This document shows positions 54,964 to 64,000 of a DNA stretch of 64,000 bases, piece after piece (the first letter of the stretch is position 1; the number at the start of each line of letters is the position of its first letter). Origin of the DNA: Rhizobium ecuadorense (lineage in GTDB: Bacteria; Pseudomonadota; Alphaproteobacteria; Rhizobiales; Rhizobiaceae); assembly GCF_001187535.1 (NCBI RefSeq), contig NZ_LFIO01001065.1, positions 186,001 through 250,000 on the forward strand, read 5' to 3'. The translations under genes and the position numbers were made by a program. The notes under the pieces are model-generated. The model was not told where the DNA came from, searched no databases, and saw nothing but the letters and a program-made list of their open reading frames with translations.

Positions 54964-55470
54964 ATGAAGACGTTGTCGATCGATGTTCGGCGGGCCGAAC
55001 CGCACGATGCCCGAGCCATATCGGAAACGCACAGGCTTGCCTGGCAGCACACATATGCAGGCATCATTCCGCATCGCGCCTTGACGCAGATGATCGAGCG
55101 GCGCGGTGAAAACTGGTGGCGCAAGGCGACGCGCGGACCGGCGACGCTCCTGGTTCTCGACGTCGCCGGAACGGTTGCCGGCTACGCGACGCTCGGCCTC
55201 AACCGCGCCCGCGCTTTACCGCAGGAAGGCGAAATCTACGAGCTCTATCTTCGGCCGGAATATCAGGGCATCGGTCTCGGCCGGATGCTGTTCGGCGAGG
55301 CGCGCCGGCTGCTGAAGTCACTCGGCTGCAACGGGCTGGTCGTCTGGTGCCTCGAGGAAAACGAGAACGCCGGCCGCTTCTACCGCCACCACGGCGGTGT
55401 CGATTTCTGTGAAGGCATGGAAAATTTCGACCACAAGCAGCTGAAGAAAATCGGTTTCATCTGGAACTGA
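54964..55470 (+). CDS. GNAT family N-acetyltransferase
   Basis: An acetyl-CoA-dependent acetyltransferase of 168 residues, RimI-like. VRRAEPHDARAISETHRLAW leads into the fold; the acetyl-CoA loop is EYQGIGLGRMLFGEARRLLK (in part, QGIGLGRML), and the conserved C-terminal motif is LVVWCLEENENAGRFYRHHGG (in part). ATG 54964 gives MKTLSIDVRR. The substrate is unknown. It stands alone. Confidence 0.9.
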   Translation: MKTLSIDVRRAEPHDARAISETHRLAWQHTYAGIIPHRALTQMIERRGENWWRKATRGPATLLVLDVAGTVAGYATLGLNRARALPQEGEIYELYLRPEYQGIGLGRMLFGEARRLLKSLGCNGLVVWCLEENENAGRFYRHHGGVDFCEGMENFDHKQLKKIGFIWN

Positions 55471-55616
55471 CCGGCTTGGCCGGTAATCGCCCGTCTCTCT
55501 TCGAACGTTTCGACCTGTTTGCGCCGGTGCCATCACGCATTGGTGATGTCAAATGTTGCGTTGCCGCATGAAACTGATTATCTGGCTGCGAGCAATTCAA
55601 CCTCGCGGGAGTTCCT

Positions 55617-56153
55617 ATGCGCATCGACGCCATTTCCATCGGTAATAATCCACCTGAGGACGTCAACGTTATCGTCGAGGTTCCTGTCGGCGGCCATCCC
55701 ATCAAGTATGAAATGGACAAGGAAGCTGGCACGCTGGTCGTCGATCGTTTCCTCTACACGCCGATGACCTATCCGGGCAATTATGGTTTCGTGCCGCACA
55801 CGCTGTCTGAGGATGGCGACCCGATCGACGTGCTGATCGCCAGCACCCGCCCGCTGGTTCCGGGCTGCGTCATCAATGTGCGCCCGATCGGCGTCCTGAA
55901 GATGGAAGACAATTCCGGCAAGGACGAGAAGATCATCGCCGTGCCGTCGCCGAAGCTGACGCTGCGCTATGAGAAGGTGAAGGACTATACCGACCTTCCC
56001 GAGATCACGCTGAAGCAGATCGAGCACTTTTTCGAGCACTACAAGGATCTGGAGCCCGGCAAGTGGGTGAAGATCTTCGGCTGGGGCGATTCCAAGGAAG
56101 CCGGCCAGCTTATCCTCGAAGCCGTCGAGCGCGCCAAGAAGACCAAAGGCTGA
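55617..56153 (+). CDS. ppa: Inorganic pyrophosphatase
   Basis: Hydrolyses pyrophosphate to drive biosynthesis; 178 residues, family I. The catalytic metal site is clear: [34 protein letters not shown], seen here as [12 protein letters not shown] and DGDPIDVLI (the Asp residues), plus KDEKIIAVP and a lysine in VKDYTDL. ATG 55617 starts [17 protein letters not shown]. It is a single gene convergent with YggU. Confidence 0.97.
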   Translation: MRIDAISIGNNPPEDVNVIVEVPVGGHPIKYEMDKEAGTLVVDRFLYTPMTYPGNYGFVPHTLSEDGDPIDVLIASTRPLVPGCVINVRPIGVLKMEDNSGKDEKIIAVPSPKLTLRYEKVKDYTDLPEITLKQIEHFFEHYKDLEPGKWVKIFGWGDSKEAGQLILEAVERAKKTKG

Positions 56154-56157
56154 TCAT

Positions 56158-56469
56158 TCAGCCTAAAAGCGTTTCGAGCTTTTTTGCCAAATCCTCCGGG
56201 TCGCCGTCGATCCGGAGGATTTTTTTACGCGCGGTGTCGCCGGAGATGAGGCTGATGCTGGATTTGGGGATGCGCAGCGATTGGGCGACCAGAAGAATCA
56301 AGGCCTTGTTGGCCTTGCCCTTTTCCGGGACCGAGGTGACGCGCGCCTTCAGGAAAGTCTCGCCCTCGCCGTCGGCCTCGATGCCGTCGATCGCGTCACG
56401 CCCGCCATTCGGCGTCAGCCGGACGGCGAGGCGGAGATGATCGTCGAATTGCTTCCAGGGACGGCTCAA
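56158..56469 (-). CDS. YggU/DUF167 family protein
   Basis: A 103-residue DUF167 protein. The core is [17 protein letters not shown] and [19 protein letters not shown], in part [10 protein letters not shown], then [15 protein letters not shown], exactly as in the family; function unknown. The start is taken as TTG 56469, which overlaps the YggT stop by TTGA; an ATG at 56496 would extend it into YggT coding sequence. The yggT-yggU pairing is widespread. It is convergent with ppa. Confidence 0.88.
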   Translation of the reverse strand: MSRPWKQFDDHLRLAVRLTPNGGRDAIDGIEADGEGETFLKARVTSVPEKGKANKALILLVAQSLRIPKSSISLISGDTARKKILRIDGDPEDLAKKLETLLG

Positions 56470-56756
56470 GCGACCAACGGATAGAGCGTTGTCCAAAGCA
56501 AGGTGCGCAGGAAGAAGATAATCAGCAGCAGGATGATCGGCGAAATGTCGATGCCGCCAAGGTTCGGCAACCGGCTGCGGATCGGCTTCAGCACCGGTTC
56601 GGTGACGTTATAAAGGAATGTGCCGACCGAATTGACGAACTGATTGCTGGAGTTGATGACGTTAAAGGCATAGAGCCATGAAAAAATGGCACTGGCAATC
56701 AGGATCCAGGTGTAAATATTCAAAGCCAAATCAATGGTTTGAAACAGCGCAAACAT
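56466..56756 (-). CDS. YggT family membrane protein
   Basis: A small membrane protein of 96 residues with two hydrophobic segments (about 5-27 and 65-92). The family marks are [16 protein letters not shown] near the start and [28 protein letters not shown] in the second half, seen as [12 protein letters not shown] and IDISPII. Homologues are linked to osmotic or division-related functions. ATG 56756 follows TTGGAGAAG. It overlaps the YggU gene by 4 bp and is probably translated with it. Confidence 0.9.
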   Translation of the reverse strand: MFALFQTIDLALNIYTWILIASAIFSWLYAFNVINSSNQFVNSVGTFLYNVTEPVLKPIRSRLPNLGGIDISPIILLLIIFFLRTLLWTTLYPLVA

Positions 56757-56896
56757 CGTCTTCTCCAATTCGTTGTTGACAGACATGTAGACATTGGCGA
56801 CTAAACGAGCAAGTGCCGTGTGGGAACGCGCGGTGAATCATGTTTAACGGGCGGCCTTGCAGCACTTCCGGCGCCCGTCTCCTCGGAAAACACCCA

Positions 56897-58132
56897 ATGT
56901 CGTTTTCGCCCACCGGAGACCGTTTTGCCGCGTTCCGGCACTCGTCCTACACACGGTTCTTCTTTGCGCGCTTCCTGCTGTCCTTTTCGCAGCAGATCGT
57001 CAGCGTCGCCGTGGGATGGCAGATGTACGACCAGACGGGCAAGGCGATCTATCTCGGCCTGATCGGTCTCGTGCAGTTCCTGCCGTCGCTGCTGCTCATG
57101 CTGGTCACCGGTTCGGTGGCCGACCGGTACAATCGCCGGGCGATCGCGGCACTCTGCTCGCTGGTCAGCGCGCTCTGCACGCTGGCGCTGCTGGTCATGA
57201 CTGTCATCGGGACCTTCACGCCGCTGCCGGTTTTCGCCGTGCTTCTGATCTTCGGCATCGAGCGCGCCTTCATGTCGCCGGCGGTGCAGTCGCTGGCGCC
57301 CAATCTGGTGCCGGAGCAGGATCTTTCCAATGCGATCGCCTGGAATTCGTCGTCCTGGCAGCTCGCCGCGATCACCGGCCCGGTGATCGGCGGTCTGCTC
57401 TACGGCGTCAGCGCGACAACGGCCTATATGGTGGCGGTGATCTTTTCCGTGCTTGGCGCGGCTCTTCTCTACATGATCCCGAAACCGGAGCAGAAGACGA
57501 CGGGCGAGGCCAAGAGCTGGGCGATGATCCTCGGCGGCTTCAGTTTCATCCGTGCCGAGAGAGTGGTGCTCGGGGCGATCTCGCTCGATCTCTTCGCCGT
57601 GCTGCTCGGCGGCGCGACCGCACTGATGCCGATCTTCGCCCGCGATATCCTGACGCTCGGCCCATGGGGGCTCGGCCTGCTGCGCGCCGCACCGGGGCTC
57701 GGCGCCATCGTCATGGCGATCTTCCTCGCCGCCTATCCGCTGAAGCACCGCGCCGGCATCTACATGTTCACAGGCGTTGCGCTGTTCGGTCTGGGAACAA
57801 TCATCTTCGGCATGTCGACCAACACCGAAGTCTCGATCGCGGCGCTGGCGCTGATGGGGGCGGCCGACATGGTGTCGGTCTATGTGCGTGAAAGCCTGAT
57901 TGCGCTCTGGACGCCGGATCAGCTGCGCGGCCGCGTCAATGCGGTCAACATGGTGTTCGTCGGCGCTTCGAACGAACTCGGCGAGTTCAGGGCGGGCACG
58001 ATGGCATCGATCTTCGGCGCGGTGCCGGCGGTCGTTATCGGCGGAATCGGGACTTTGGCGGTCGCGGCGATCTGGGCTTCGAGTTTCCCCAAATTGCGGC
58101 GGATCGATACGCTCGACGCGCCCAGCACGTGA
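56897..58132 (+). CDS. MFS transporter (MFS_3/EntS-like)
   Basis: A major facilitator protein of 411 residues with 12 helices. Typical segments are FFARFLLSFSQQIVSVAVGWQMYD, in part SQQIVSVAVGWQMYD, LVTGSVADRYNRRAI (A-motif) and RGRVNAVNMVFVGASNELGEFRAG, shown here as GASNELGEFRAG, which is characteristic of this group. Relatives include the enterobactin exporter. ATG 56897 gives MSFSPTGDRF; an ATG at 56840 would add 19 residues. Substrate unknown. Confidence 0.92.
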   Translation: MSFSPTGDRFAAFRHSSYTRFFFARFLLSFSQQIVSVAVGWQMYDQTGKAIYLGLIGLVQFLPSLLLMLVTGSVADRYNRRAIAALCSLVSALCTLALLVMTVIGTFTPLPVFAVLLIFGIERAFMSPAVQSLAPNLVPEQDLSNAIAWNSSSWQLAAITGPVIGGLLYGVSATTAYMVAVIFSVLGAALLYMIPKPEQKTTGEAKSWAMILGGFSFIRAERVVLGAISLDLFAVLLGGATALMPIFARDILTLGPWGLGLLRAAPGLGAIVMAIFLAAYPLKHRAGIYMFTGVALFGLGTIIFGMSTNTEVSIAALALMGAADMVSVYVRESLIALWTPDQLRGRVNAVNMVFVGASNELGEFRAGTMASIFGAVPAVVIGGIGTLAVAAIWASSFPKLRRIDTLDAPST

Positions 58133-58162
58133 GATAACGCGTGCTCCCGGATACGCAGCCCT

Positions 58163-58918
58163 CTATGCGGGAAGTGTGATCGGAGAGGCGGCTTTCGCCG
58201 TCTTGCCTTCGAAAACGATATCGAGGAATTCGGTCAGCCAGGCTTTCAGCGGCGCGTCGAACAGCATGCGGCCTTCAAGGTGTTCGCGGCCCTGCTGGGC
58301 GTTCGGCAGGATGAAGCGATGGGCGCCGTGCACCACCCAGCGATGCATCATCACCCGGGTCAGTTCGGCATGGAACTGCAGGCCCCAGGCGTTGCCGTCA
58401 TAGCGGAAGGCCTGGTTCGGATAGGCGTCGCCTTCAGCGAGCAGCTCGGCGCCGTGCGGCAGCTCGAAGCCTTCGCGGTGGAAATGATAGACCATCTTCG
58501 GCCAATGCATCAGCAGGCGGCCCCGCTCTGTCGGCCTTAATGGATACCATCCGATCTCCGTCGAGCCGTCGGCATTCGGCTGCACCTTGCCGCCGAGGTG
58601 ACGCACCAGCATCTGCGCGCCGAGGCAGATGCCGAGATAGGGGCGTTTTTCCCGCAGCGGCACATCGATCCAGCCGATCTCCTTCTTGACGAAGTCCTCG
58701 GGATCATTGGCACTCATCGGCCCGCCGAAGACGACGGCGCCGGCATGCTCTTCGAGCGTCGTCGGCAGCGGCTCGCCGAGAACCGGGCGGCGGATATCGA
58801 GGCGGTAGCCCTTTTCGACGAGCAATTGGCCGACACGGCCGGGGCTCGACCGTTCCTGATGCAGGACGACGAGGATCGGGCGCCCGTCGCGGTTCGGCTT
58901 TTGCTCAGTCGCTGTCAT
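58163..58918 (-). CDS. Class I glutamine amidotransferase (GuaA-like)
   Basis: A stand-alone glutamine amidotransferase of 251 residues. The nucleophile is in YLGICLGAQML (Cys about 97), and the His-Glu pair is seen in WGLQFHAEL (about 180). The FGGPMSANDPEDFVKKEIGWI, shown in part, is characteristic of GMP-synthase-like family members that act without a fused synthetase. The acceptor is unknown. The start ATG 58918 overlaps the terB stop by 14 bp, so it is coupled to it. Confidence 0.9.
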   Translation of the reverse strand: MTATEQKPNRDGRPILVVLHQERSSPGRVGQLLVEKGYRLDIRRPVLGEPLPTTLEEHAGAVVFGGPMSANDPEDFVKKEIGWIDVPLREKRPYLGICLGAQMLVRHLGGKVQPNADGSTEIGWYPLRPTERGRLLMHWPKMVYHFHREGFELPHGAELLAEGDAYPNQAFRYDGNAWGLQFHAELTRVMMHRWVVHGAHRFILPNAQQGREHLEGRMLFDAPLKAWLTEFLDIVFEGKTAKAASPITLPA

Positions 58919-59390
58919 CTTGCGCAACCCGAACATCCGTCACCCTGGCGGCGGCCTCCTGCCGCTTCTGGATGCGCTCGCGCGAGGAGACACCGAGCAG
59001 ATCGGCGATCCGCCAGATCACATGGTCTTCCATCTCGCTGCGTTCGCCATCGGCATAGACGATGTCCCAGAGAATGCCGATCAGCTCCAGCCGCTGCTCG
59101 GTGTTGAGATGGCGCTTCAGGTCGGCGGTGAAGCGATAATAATCAACGGCGGTGCTTTCGGCCTCGAGGCCGGCGGCCATCAGGGCATCGAGCTGCTTGC
59201 CGTCGAGCGCATATTGCTCCTTCAAGAGCTTGCGCAGCCGTTTCTTCTCGCTGGCCTTGATCTGACCGTCGGCCTCCATGACCTGCATGCAGAGCGCTGC
59301 CACCGTGATGCGTGGATCATCAGGGGCGAAACCTTTTTTCGGGTGGTCGGCGGTAAGCTTCTGGAAGAATGCCTGAAAGCGTTCGAACAT
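58905..59390 (-). CDS. TerB family tellurite-resistance-like protein
   Basis: A 161-residue helical protein with the TerB/DUF533 acidic metal-binding pattern: CMQVMEADGQIKASEKKRLRKLL, read as EADGQIKASEK, and LWDIVYADGERSEMEDHVIWRIADLLG, read as YADGERSEMEDHVI, a paired D-G-x-x-x-x-E-x-x motif. TerB proteins bind calcium and act in stress systems, but a lone copy like this has no known role. It lies after the hemY gene on the same strand, with 17 bp between. Confidence 0.9.
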   Translation of the reverse strand: MFERFQAFFQKLTADHPKKGFAPDDPRITVAALCMQVMEADGQIKASEKKRLRKLLKEQYALDGKQLDALMAAGLEAESTAVDYYRFTADLKRHLNTEQRLELIGILWDIVYADGERSEMEDHVIWRIADLLGVSSRERIQKRQEAAARVTDVRVAQDDSD

Positions 59391-59407
59391 GCGGTTTTCG
59401 TTCCATT

Positions 59408-61015
59408 TCAGAAAAGGCGGAGCCGTGTCTTGGGTTCCGGTTCCACCCTGGTATCGCGAACGCCGGGATCATCCGGCCGGCCGCCAAAGAAAGGTTTCGC
59501 TTCGCTCGGTGCCGGCGCTTTATCGCTGACGGGTTCGGCGGGCTTCGGTTTTGCCGGGGCCGGCGTCGGGCGCACAGCCTCGGCGATCGTCGCGGCGCGT
59601 TCCAGTTCGATGATGCGATGGTCGTTTACCGGGCTTTCCGGCCTGATGTCGCGCAGCGGCGGCAAGGTCTTCAAAGCGGTTTCGATCGAGGGCGGCACTG
59701 AGCCGTCTTCGAGCGGCCCCTCGATCTGGCCGAAGGGCGCCTTCCATTCGAAGGCGTCGAGGCGGCCGGTCACCGGCGATACCGGCAGCCATTTGTCCGA
59801 CACGAAACCGTCCGCCACCCAGGCCGGATCACGCGGGGCTTTCAGCGCCTGGGCCAGCCAGTGGCGCACGCGGCCCTGGTCTCCGGTCTCTGCTTCCTCG
59901 ATATCGGCCAAAAGCAGGAAAGCCGCTTCGCGCGGCTGCATGCGCGCTGCGGCTTCCGCCTTGGTGCGGGCCTTGGCGAATTCCTGCGCGTCGAGTGCGG
60001 CCTGGGCGACGACGAGAAGGGATTCGACATTGTTCGGCCGCAGTCCTTCCAGCCGTTCGGCGCGCTTCAGCCGGTCGAGGGTGGAATCGCCGCTGCGGGC
60101 CCTGACATAGGCCTGGCCGATCTCGGGATGCGGTGCCGATTTCCATGCCTGTTCGAGGATCGAGGCGGCCTTGCGCACGCCGCCTTCGCGAAACAGCGCC
60201 TTTGCGGCAATGAGGGCGGCCGGAATGAAATCGGCGGCAAGCTTCAGCGCCTGTTGCGCATCGTCGCGGGCACCCGTCGGGTTACCTTCCAGCTTCTCGC
60301 CGGCGCGCGCCGTCAGGAGGACGGCGTGCAGACGGTTGGCGTCGGCCTTTTCGACGACGCGGGCGGCCTTCTGCTGTTCGAGCAGCCGGATTGCATCGTC
60401 CCAGCGGCCGGCCTGGCTGCGGTATTCGAGCGTCGCCTGCGCGGCCCAGGGCAGATAGGGCGCGGTGTCGGCGGCTTTCTCGGCATATTGGCGGGCGGCC
60501 TCGTTGGCGCCGAGGCGGCGGGCCTCGAGATAGAGGCCGCGCAGACCGAGTTCGCGTGTCTCGGGATCGTTGGCCATGGCCTCGAACTTGGCGCGCGCCT
60601 CGTCATGGCGGCCTTCGATCAGGGCGGCCTGGGCCTCGAGCAGGTTGATCAGTGGCTCCTGATCGGCGCGGATGAGGCCGCGCGAGCGGGCGGCCATCTT
60701 GCGGGCGAGCAGCGCGTTGCCGGCGCCGGCGGCGATCAGGCCGGTCGACAGCGCCTGATAACCGCGGTCGCGCTTGCGGGCGCGGAAATAACGCGTCACC
60801 GAATGCGGCGAGGTCCAGATCAGCCGGATGAACCACCAGACGATCATCACGGCGGCAACGAGAGCGATGATCGCGCTGGCGGCGACGATCAGCTTCGTCT
60901 GGTAGATCTGGCCTTCCCAGATAAGCGAGAGGTCGCCGGGACGATCGGCGAGCCAGGAGAAGCCATAGGCGAGAAGCAGCACGAAGAGGGCGAAGGCGAC
61001 AAGGCGGATCAGCAT
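59408..61015 (-). CDS. hemY: HemY-family heme biosynthesis-associated protein
   Basis: A 535-residue membrane protein with two N-terminal helices (about 4-20 and 40-65; LVAFALFVLLLAYGF), then the HemY_N region with SPHSVTRYFRARKRDRGYQALS, in part RKRDRGYQALSTGLI, and TPR-type repeats (about 130-400). The C-terminus is proline-rich and probably disordered. This is the proteobacterial HemY, linked to heme synthesis; its exact activity is unclear and it is not the protoporphyrinogen oxidase of the same name. ATG 61015. Confidence 0.92.
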   Translation of the reverse strand: MLIRLVAFALFVLLLAYGFSWLADRPGDLSLIWEGQIYQTKLIVAASAIIALVAAVMIVWWFIRLIWTSPHSVTRYFRARKRDRGYQALSTGLIAAGAGNALLARKMAARSRGLIRADQEPLINLLEAQAALIEGRHDEARAKFEAMANDPETRELGLRGLYLEARRLGANEAARQYAEKAADTAPYLPWAAQATLEYRSQAGRWDDAIRLLEQQKAARVVEKADANRLHAVLLTARAGEKLEGNPTGARDDAQQALKLAADFIPAALIAAKALFREGGVRKAASILEQAWKSAPHPEIGQAYVRARSGDSTLDRLKRAERLEGLRPNNVESLLVVAQAALDAQEFAKARTKAEAAARMQPREAAFLLLADIEEAETGDQGRVRHWLAQALKAPRDPAWVADGFVSDKWLPVSPVTGRLDAFEWKAPFGQIEGPLEDGSVPPSIETALKTLPPLRDIRPESPVNDHRIIELERAATIAEAVRPTPAPAKPKPAEPVSDKAPAPSEAKPFFGGRPDDPGVRDTRVEPEPKTRLRLF

Positions 61016-61019
61016 GCTC

Positions 61020-62288
61020 TCATCCCTCCTTGCCGGTGCCGGACACCGCTTTCGACAGCGCCCCGCCGACCAGTTCCTCGACGCGGATCCGCGCTTCGAG
61101 CGATTGCTTGAAGGCGGCGGAAGCCTGCTTACCGGGAGCCGGCAGGCTGTTCCATTCGGCGGAAGCGCCGGGCAGATCACCGCTCTTCACCTTGTCCTCC
61201 ATGCGGGCGGCGATGGCTTCGACGCTGTCGCCCTCGATATTGCCGACGGGGCGGACTGACACCAGCGACTTGGCGCTCGACATTAGCCGGTCCGACCAGC
61301 TCTCGTTCGGATCCGGCTGGTTGACGGCTTCGACGATCGCGGTGGCGACATCGGGAACCTGACGCATGAGTTCGGCGCGCGATGGAATGCCGGTTTCGGC
61401 AAAGGCGCGGAGGTCGGCGACAGCCGGATCGTCGGGTGCGACGCCGGCGAAAGTATCGAGTTCGGCCAGGAACGGCCCGCCGCGATCGATCGCCGCCTTG
61501 AGAGCGGCCGCCGCGATCGCCCGGGCGACGGCGACATCCTCGCGCGGCGCGTTCAGTTTCTTCTCAGCCTCGTCGAGACGCTTGGCGATATCGGCGCCGC
61601 TCGTCGTCTGCTGCTCGGAAGACTGGGCGAGTGTCGCGCGCAGCTGGTCGACCTGACCGGTCAGCTCGGCAATCTTCTGGTTGAGTGCCTCGACATTTGC
61701 CGAATCGGCCGGTGCGGCGGCTGCGGGCGCCTTGGCCGTCGCTTCCAGCGCGGCGATGCGCTTTTCAAGCGCACCGTCATCCGCGCTCGCCGGATTGGCG
61801 GCAAGATTGGCGACAGTCTGTTTCAGGCCATCGATCTCGCCGGACAGATCGGCGATGTCAGGCGATGTCGTCTGCGGCGCTGAGGAACCCGGGAGATAGC
61901 CGGCATATTGAATGGCGCCGGCGCCAAGCAGCGCCACGAGGCCGCCGAAGATGCCGGCGGCGATGAGACCGGAGGTGCCGGCACGGCGCGGCTGTTCGGG
62001 AGGAGGCGTGAAGGCAGGCTCGGGGGCGGGCTGCTCCTCGCGCGCATCCGTTCCGGGCTGGTCCTCGTCTTCGGCTTTGTCCGGCTCGACCCGTTCCTCT
62101 TCGATCTGCGGCGCAGTCTCGGTTTCTGATGTCACGCCGGCATCGGCGGGGCTGTTGTCGGCATCGCCGACATCATTCTCGACCGGCTTTTCGGTATCGG
62201 CTGCAGAGGCGAAATCCTGTGCTTCGAGGTCGATCGTGACCGGCTCGTCGGCGCTCTTCGAATGGCGTGGCGGGTTTCCCGATACCAT
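61020..62288 (-). CDS. COG4223 mitofilin-like membrane protein
   Basis: A 422-residue single-pass inner-membrane protein. The N-terminal about 100 residues are acidic and disordered. One transmembrane helix follows (SGLIAAGIFGGLVALLGAGAI, about 106-126), then a coiled coil (about 140-250) and a C-terminal conserved domain (VARAIAAAALKAAIDRGGPF and SLVSVRPVGNIEGDS). It is the alphaproteobacterial relative of mitofilin/Mic60, found between hemD and hemY. ATG 62288 follows AAGAGGA; ATG 62309 is also in frame. Confidence 0.88.
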   Translation of the reverse strand: MVSGNPPRHSKSADEPVTIDLEAQDFASAADTEKPVENDVGDADNSPADAGVTSETETAPQIEEERVEPDKAEDEDQPGTDAREEQPAPEPAFTPPPEQPRRAGTSGLIAAGIFGGLVALLGAGAIQYAGYLPGSSAPQTTSPDIADLSGEIDGLKQTVANLAANPASADDGALEKRIAALEATAKAPAAAAPADSANVEALNQKIAELTGQVDQLRATLAQSSEQQTTSGADIAKRLDEAEKKLNAPREDVAVARAIAAAALKAAIDRGGPFLAELDTFAGVAPDDPAVADLRAFAETGIPSRAELMRQVPDVATAIVEAVNQPDPNESWSDRLMSSAKSLVSVRPVGNIEGDSVEAIAARMEDKVKSGDLPGASAEWNSLPAPGKQASAAFKQSLEARIRVEELVGGALSKAVSGTGKEG

Positions 62289-62377
62289 GAGATCCTCTTT
62301 ATCCTGCATTGCAACGAAACTAGACAGTGATGCCAATTAAGGGAAGAGGTTAGATCAAATTTGGGCGGCTAAAGCAT

Positions 62378-63085
62378 TCAAAGCAGCGACAAAAGACTTT
62401 TCTCATCCGGCATCGGCGCAATCGCCGCATTTTTTTTCAGCGCCGCCGGAATGGCTTGCGCGACCGCCTCGCTGAGGCAGAGAAGGCGGATTCCGCTTTC
62501 CTCCGGCAGCGCCGAGCGAAGTTCCGTCACGCTGAAAAAATCCTCGGCCGTCTGCCGGGAATAGAAGAGAACCGCCTCCGGCAGGCCGCCCGCAAAAATC
62601 GCTTCGATCTCGGCCGGGCAGGGGGCAACCGGCTGCATGCGATAACATTCAGCGACGGAAAAGCGGATGCCGAGCTCACGCAATCTTCCTTCGAACGTTT
62701 CCGCACGCGGCGTGCCGGCAAGATAGAGCAAATCCTCTGCGGCCCGCGCGGCAACGAGATCGGCGAGATCGCCGCCATTGCCCGAGGATGAGAAAACCGA
62801 TCGGAAGCCGAGGCTTTTGGCTTCTTCGGCTGTCGCCTCCCCGACCGCGAAAAGCGGCCGGGCAAGATGCGGATGAAGTTGCTCACCGAGAGCGGAAAAC
62901 ACCCTGACGGCTTCGGCGCTGGTCACGGCGATCGGGCCGCTGCTGGCTGCAAGCGCACGTGCGGCGGCGGTGCTGTCATGCAGTGGCTGGCGCAGCGGTA
63001 GCAGTAAGGGCTCGTGGCCCATATCGCGCAAACGTTGTGCGGTTTTCTCAGCCGAATGCGCGGGGCGGGTGACGAGCACGCGCAT
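62378..63085 (-). CDS. hemD: Uroporphyrinogen-III synthase
   Basis: Closes and inverts ring D of hydroxymethylbilane to give uroporphyrinogen III; 235 residues. The sequence is poorly conserved as usual, but it begins MRVLVTRPAHSAEKTAQRL and shows VTSAEAVRVFSAL (about 55), AVGEATAEEAKSLGF (about 83), YLAGTPRAETFEGRL and VLFYSRQTAEDFF (about 165). It lies 7 bp after hemC on the same strand. ATG 63085 is natural. Confidence 0.93.
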   Translation of the reverse strand: MRVLVTRPAHSAEKTAQRLRDMGHEPLLLPLRQPLHDSTAAARALAASSGPIAVTSAEAVRVFSALGEQLHPHLARPLFAVGEATAEEAKSLGFRSVFSSSGNGGDLADLVAARAAEDLLYLAGTPRAETFEGRLRELGIRFSVAECYRMQPVAPCPAEIEAIFAGGLPEAVLFYSRQTAEDFFSVTELRSALPEESGIRLLCLSEAVAQAIPAALKKNAAIAPMPDEKSLLSLL

Positions 63086-63092
63086 GGCCGCG

Positions 63093-64000
63093 TCAGTGCC
63101 AGTCGTCGAAGAAGGCACTGCCGGCTCTTGCGCGCACGTCCTGGCCGGCGCGGGTGCCGAGGGCTGCCGCATCGCGGCGGTGGCCGTCGGTCGTCACCGC
63201 ATGCTGGCTGCGGCCGTCCGGCGTAATGATCAGGCCGGAGAAGCGGATCAGGTCGCCTTCGCAGACGGCATAACCGCCGATCGGCGTGCGGCAGGAGCCG
63301 TCGAGGGCGGCGAGGAAGGCGCGTTCGCAGGAGACGGTGTCGAAAGTCGTGGTATCGTTGACCGGCGCCAGCAGATCGTCGATCCGGGTGTCGCCGATGC
63401 GGCTTTCGATGCAGATCGCCCCCTGCGCCGGCGCCGGCGGAAAACTGTCGGGATCGAGGATATCTGTGATAACCTCGACCTTCCCCAGCCGTTTCAGGCC
63501 GGCGAGCGCCAACAACGTCGCGTCGACCTGGCCCTCTTCGAGCTTGCGCAGGCGCGTTTCCACCAGGCCGCGGAAGGTCACGACATTGATATCGGGCCGC
63601 ATGCGGCGGATCAGCGCCTGGCGGCGCAGCGACGAGGAGCCGACGGTGGCGCCATGCGGCAGGTCGATCAGTTTGGGCGCGGTGCGGCCGATGACGGCGT
63701 CGCGGATATCTTCGCGCGGCAGATAGGCGGAGAGATGAAGGCCGTCCGGCAGGTGGGTCGGCATGTCCTTGGCGGAGTGCACGGCGAAATCCAGCTCGCC
63801 TGACACAAGCTGCTGTTCGAGTTCCTCGGTGAACAGGCCCTTGCCGCCGATCTCGGCCAGTGAGCGGTCGGTGATGCGGTCGCCCTTGGTCGTCAGCACG
63901 ACGATCTCGAACATCTCTTCGGGCAGATGATGCGCCGCCATCAGCCTGTCGCGGGCCTCATGCGCCTGGGCAAGCGCCAGCGGGCTGCCCCGCGTGCCGA
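63093..64000 (-). CDS. hemC: Hydroxymethylbilane synthase (5' end outside the window)
   Basis: Polymerises four porphobilinogens on a dipyrromethane cofactor. The visible part, about 302 codons, runs from [19 protein letters not shown] at the window edge (frame continues past 64000), through [27 protein letters not shown] (in part, [18 protein letters not shown]), [15 protein letters not shown] and the cofactor Cys in [20 protein letters not shown] (GSCRTPI). Only about 10 N-terminal residues are missing. Its stop is just upstream of hemD, which is in the same operon. Confidence 0.96.
   Translation of the reverse strand, partial: GTRGSPLALAQAHEARDRLMAAHHLPEEMFEIVVLTTKGDRITDRSLAEIGGKGLFTEELEQQLVSGELDFAVHSAKDMPTHLPDGLHLSAYLPREDIRDAVIGRTAPKLIDLPHGATVGSSSLRRQALIRRMRPDINVVTFRGLVETRLRKLEEGQVDATLLALAGLKRLGKVEVITDILDPDSFPPAPAQGAICIESRIGDTRIDDLLAPVNDTTTFDTVSCERAFLAALDGSCRTPIGGYAVCEGDLIRFSGLIITPDGRSQHAVTTDGHRRDAAALGTRAGQDVRARAGSAFFDDWH

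Noticed and set aside
56158..56496. ATG 56496 as the YggU start
   Set aside because: It would place nine codons inside the YggT coding end. TTG 56469 overlaps the YggT stop as a coupled start and fits the family better.

Overview
The window looks like chromosomal DNA from a fast-growing Rhizobium (R. leguminosarum/R. etli type). GC is high, gene order is typical of Rhizobiales, the protein families are alphaproteobacterial (BA14K, IalB, DUF2794, DUF2585, a COG4223 mitofilin-like protein, OtpR/CenR-type regulator), and RIME-like palindromic repeats are present. This assignment is inferred from content, not from a database search. I see no tRNA, rRNA, CRISPR array, prophage or insertion sequence. 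Most of the window is core genome, with small accessory patches.

Layout. 1-4.5 kb: R2K-type ATP-grasp ligase, a cyclic-nucleotide-binding protein paired with an OmpR-family regulator, an L,D-transpeptidase, an aldo/keto reductase and a BA14K protein. 4.5-7.9 kb: leuC and a polar amino acid ABC importer. 8.0-12.5 kb (minus strand): the translation operon ffh - chorismate mutase - rpsP - rimM - trmD - rplS. 13.2-18.3 kb (plus strand): dapF - mtaB - ftsY - septation protein A - DUF2585. 18.3-21.4 kb (minus strand): cytochrome c maturation genes ccmA-B-C-D-G. 21.7-24.4 kb: acnA. 24.6-34.1 kb: DUF1223, DUF2794, GNAT and Bax-inhibitor proteins; the tesA / ybbA-ybbP-like divergon; thpR, LMW-PTP, pterin dehydratase, YkvA and an ECF sigma factor. 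34.4-42.3 kb: IalB, rlmN, a COG2984-type ABC importer, LysE exporter, SDR and argG. 42.4-45.4 kb: an accessory divergon with a NUDIX-winged-helix regulator facing a vWA protein and a divergent PurA paralogue. 45.4-50.5 kb: accessory genes (EamA/LysR pair, DUF2798, Ohr, DUF6130, LysE, orphan protein). 50.7-58.9 kb: M3 peptidase, typA, GNAT, ppa, YggU/YggT, MFS and glutamine amidotransferase. 58.9-64 kb (minus strand): hemC (5' end cut by the window) - hemD - COG4223 - hemY - terB.

How the genes work together. The core blocks couple translation with membrane targeting: Ffh and FtsY are the two SRP GTPases, and they lie close by with the S16/L19/TrmD/RimM operon. Heme supply (hemC, hemD, hemY) complements the heme-handling Ccm system. 

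The best candidate for an undescribed system is the 42.4-45.4 kb locus. It has a catalytically degenerate NUDIX sensor, a vWA protein with a DxTxS metal site, and an adenylosuccinate-synthetase paralogue that keeps its catalytic motifs but has an altered P-loop flank and guanine-recognition loop. The divergent promoter carries three TTGCAA boxes at exact 14-bp spacing, forming overlapping 22-bp palindromes. The second notable feature is a RIME-type paired palindrome translated in frame inside ftsY, with a sister element in the ccmA-ccmB gap.
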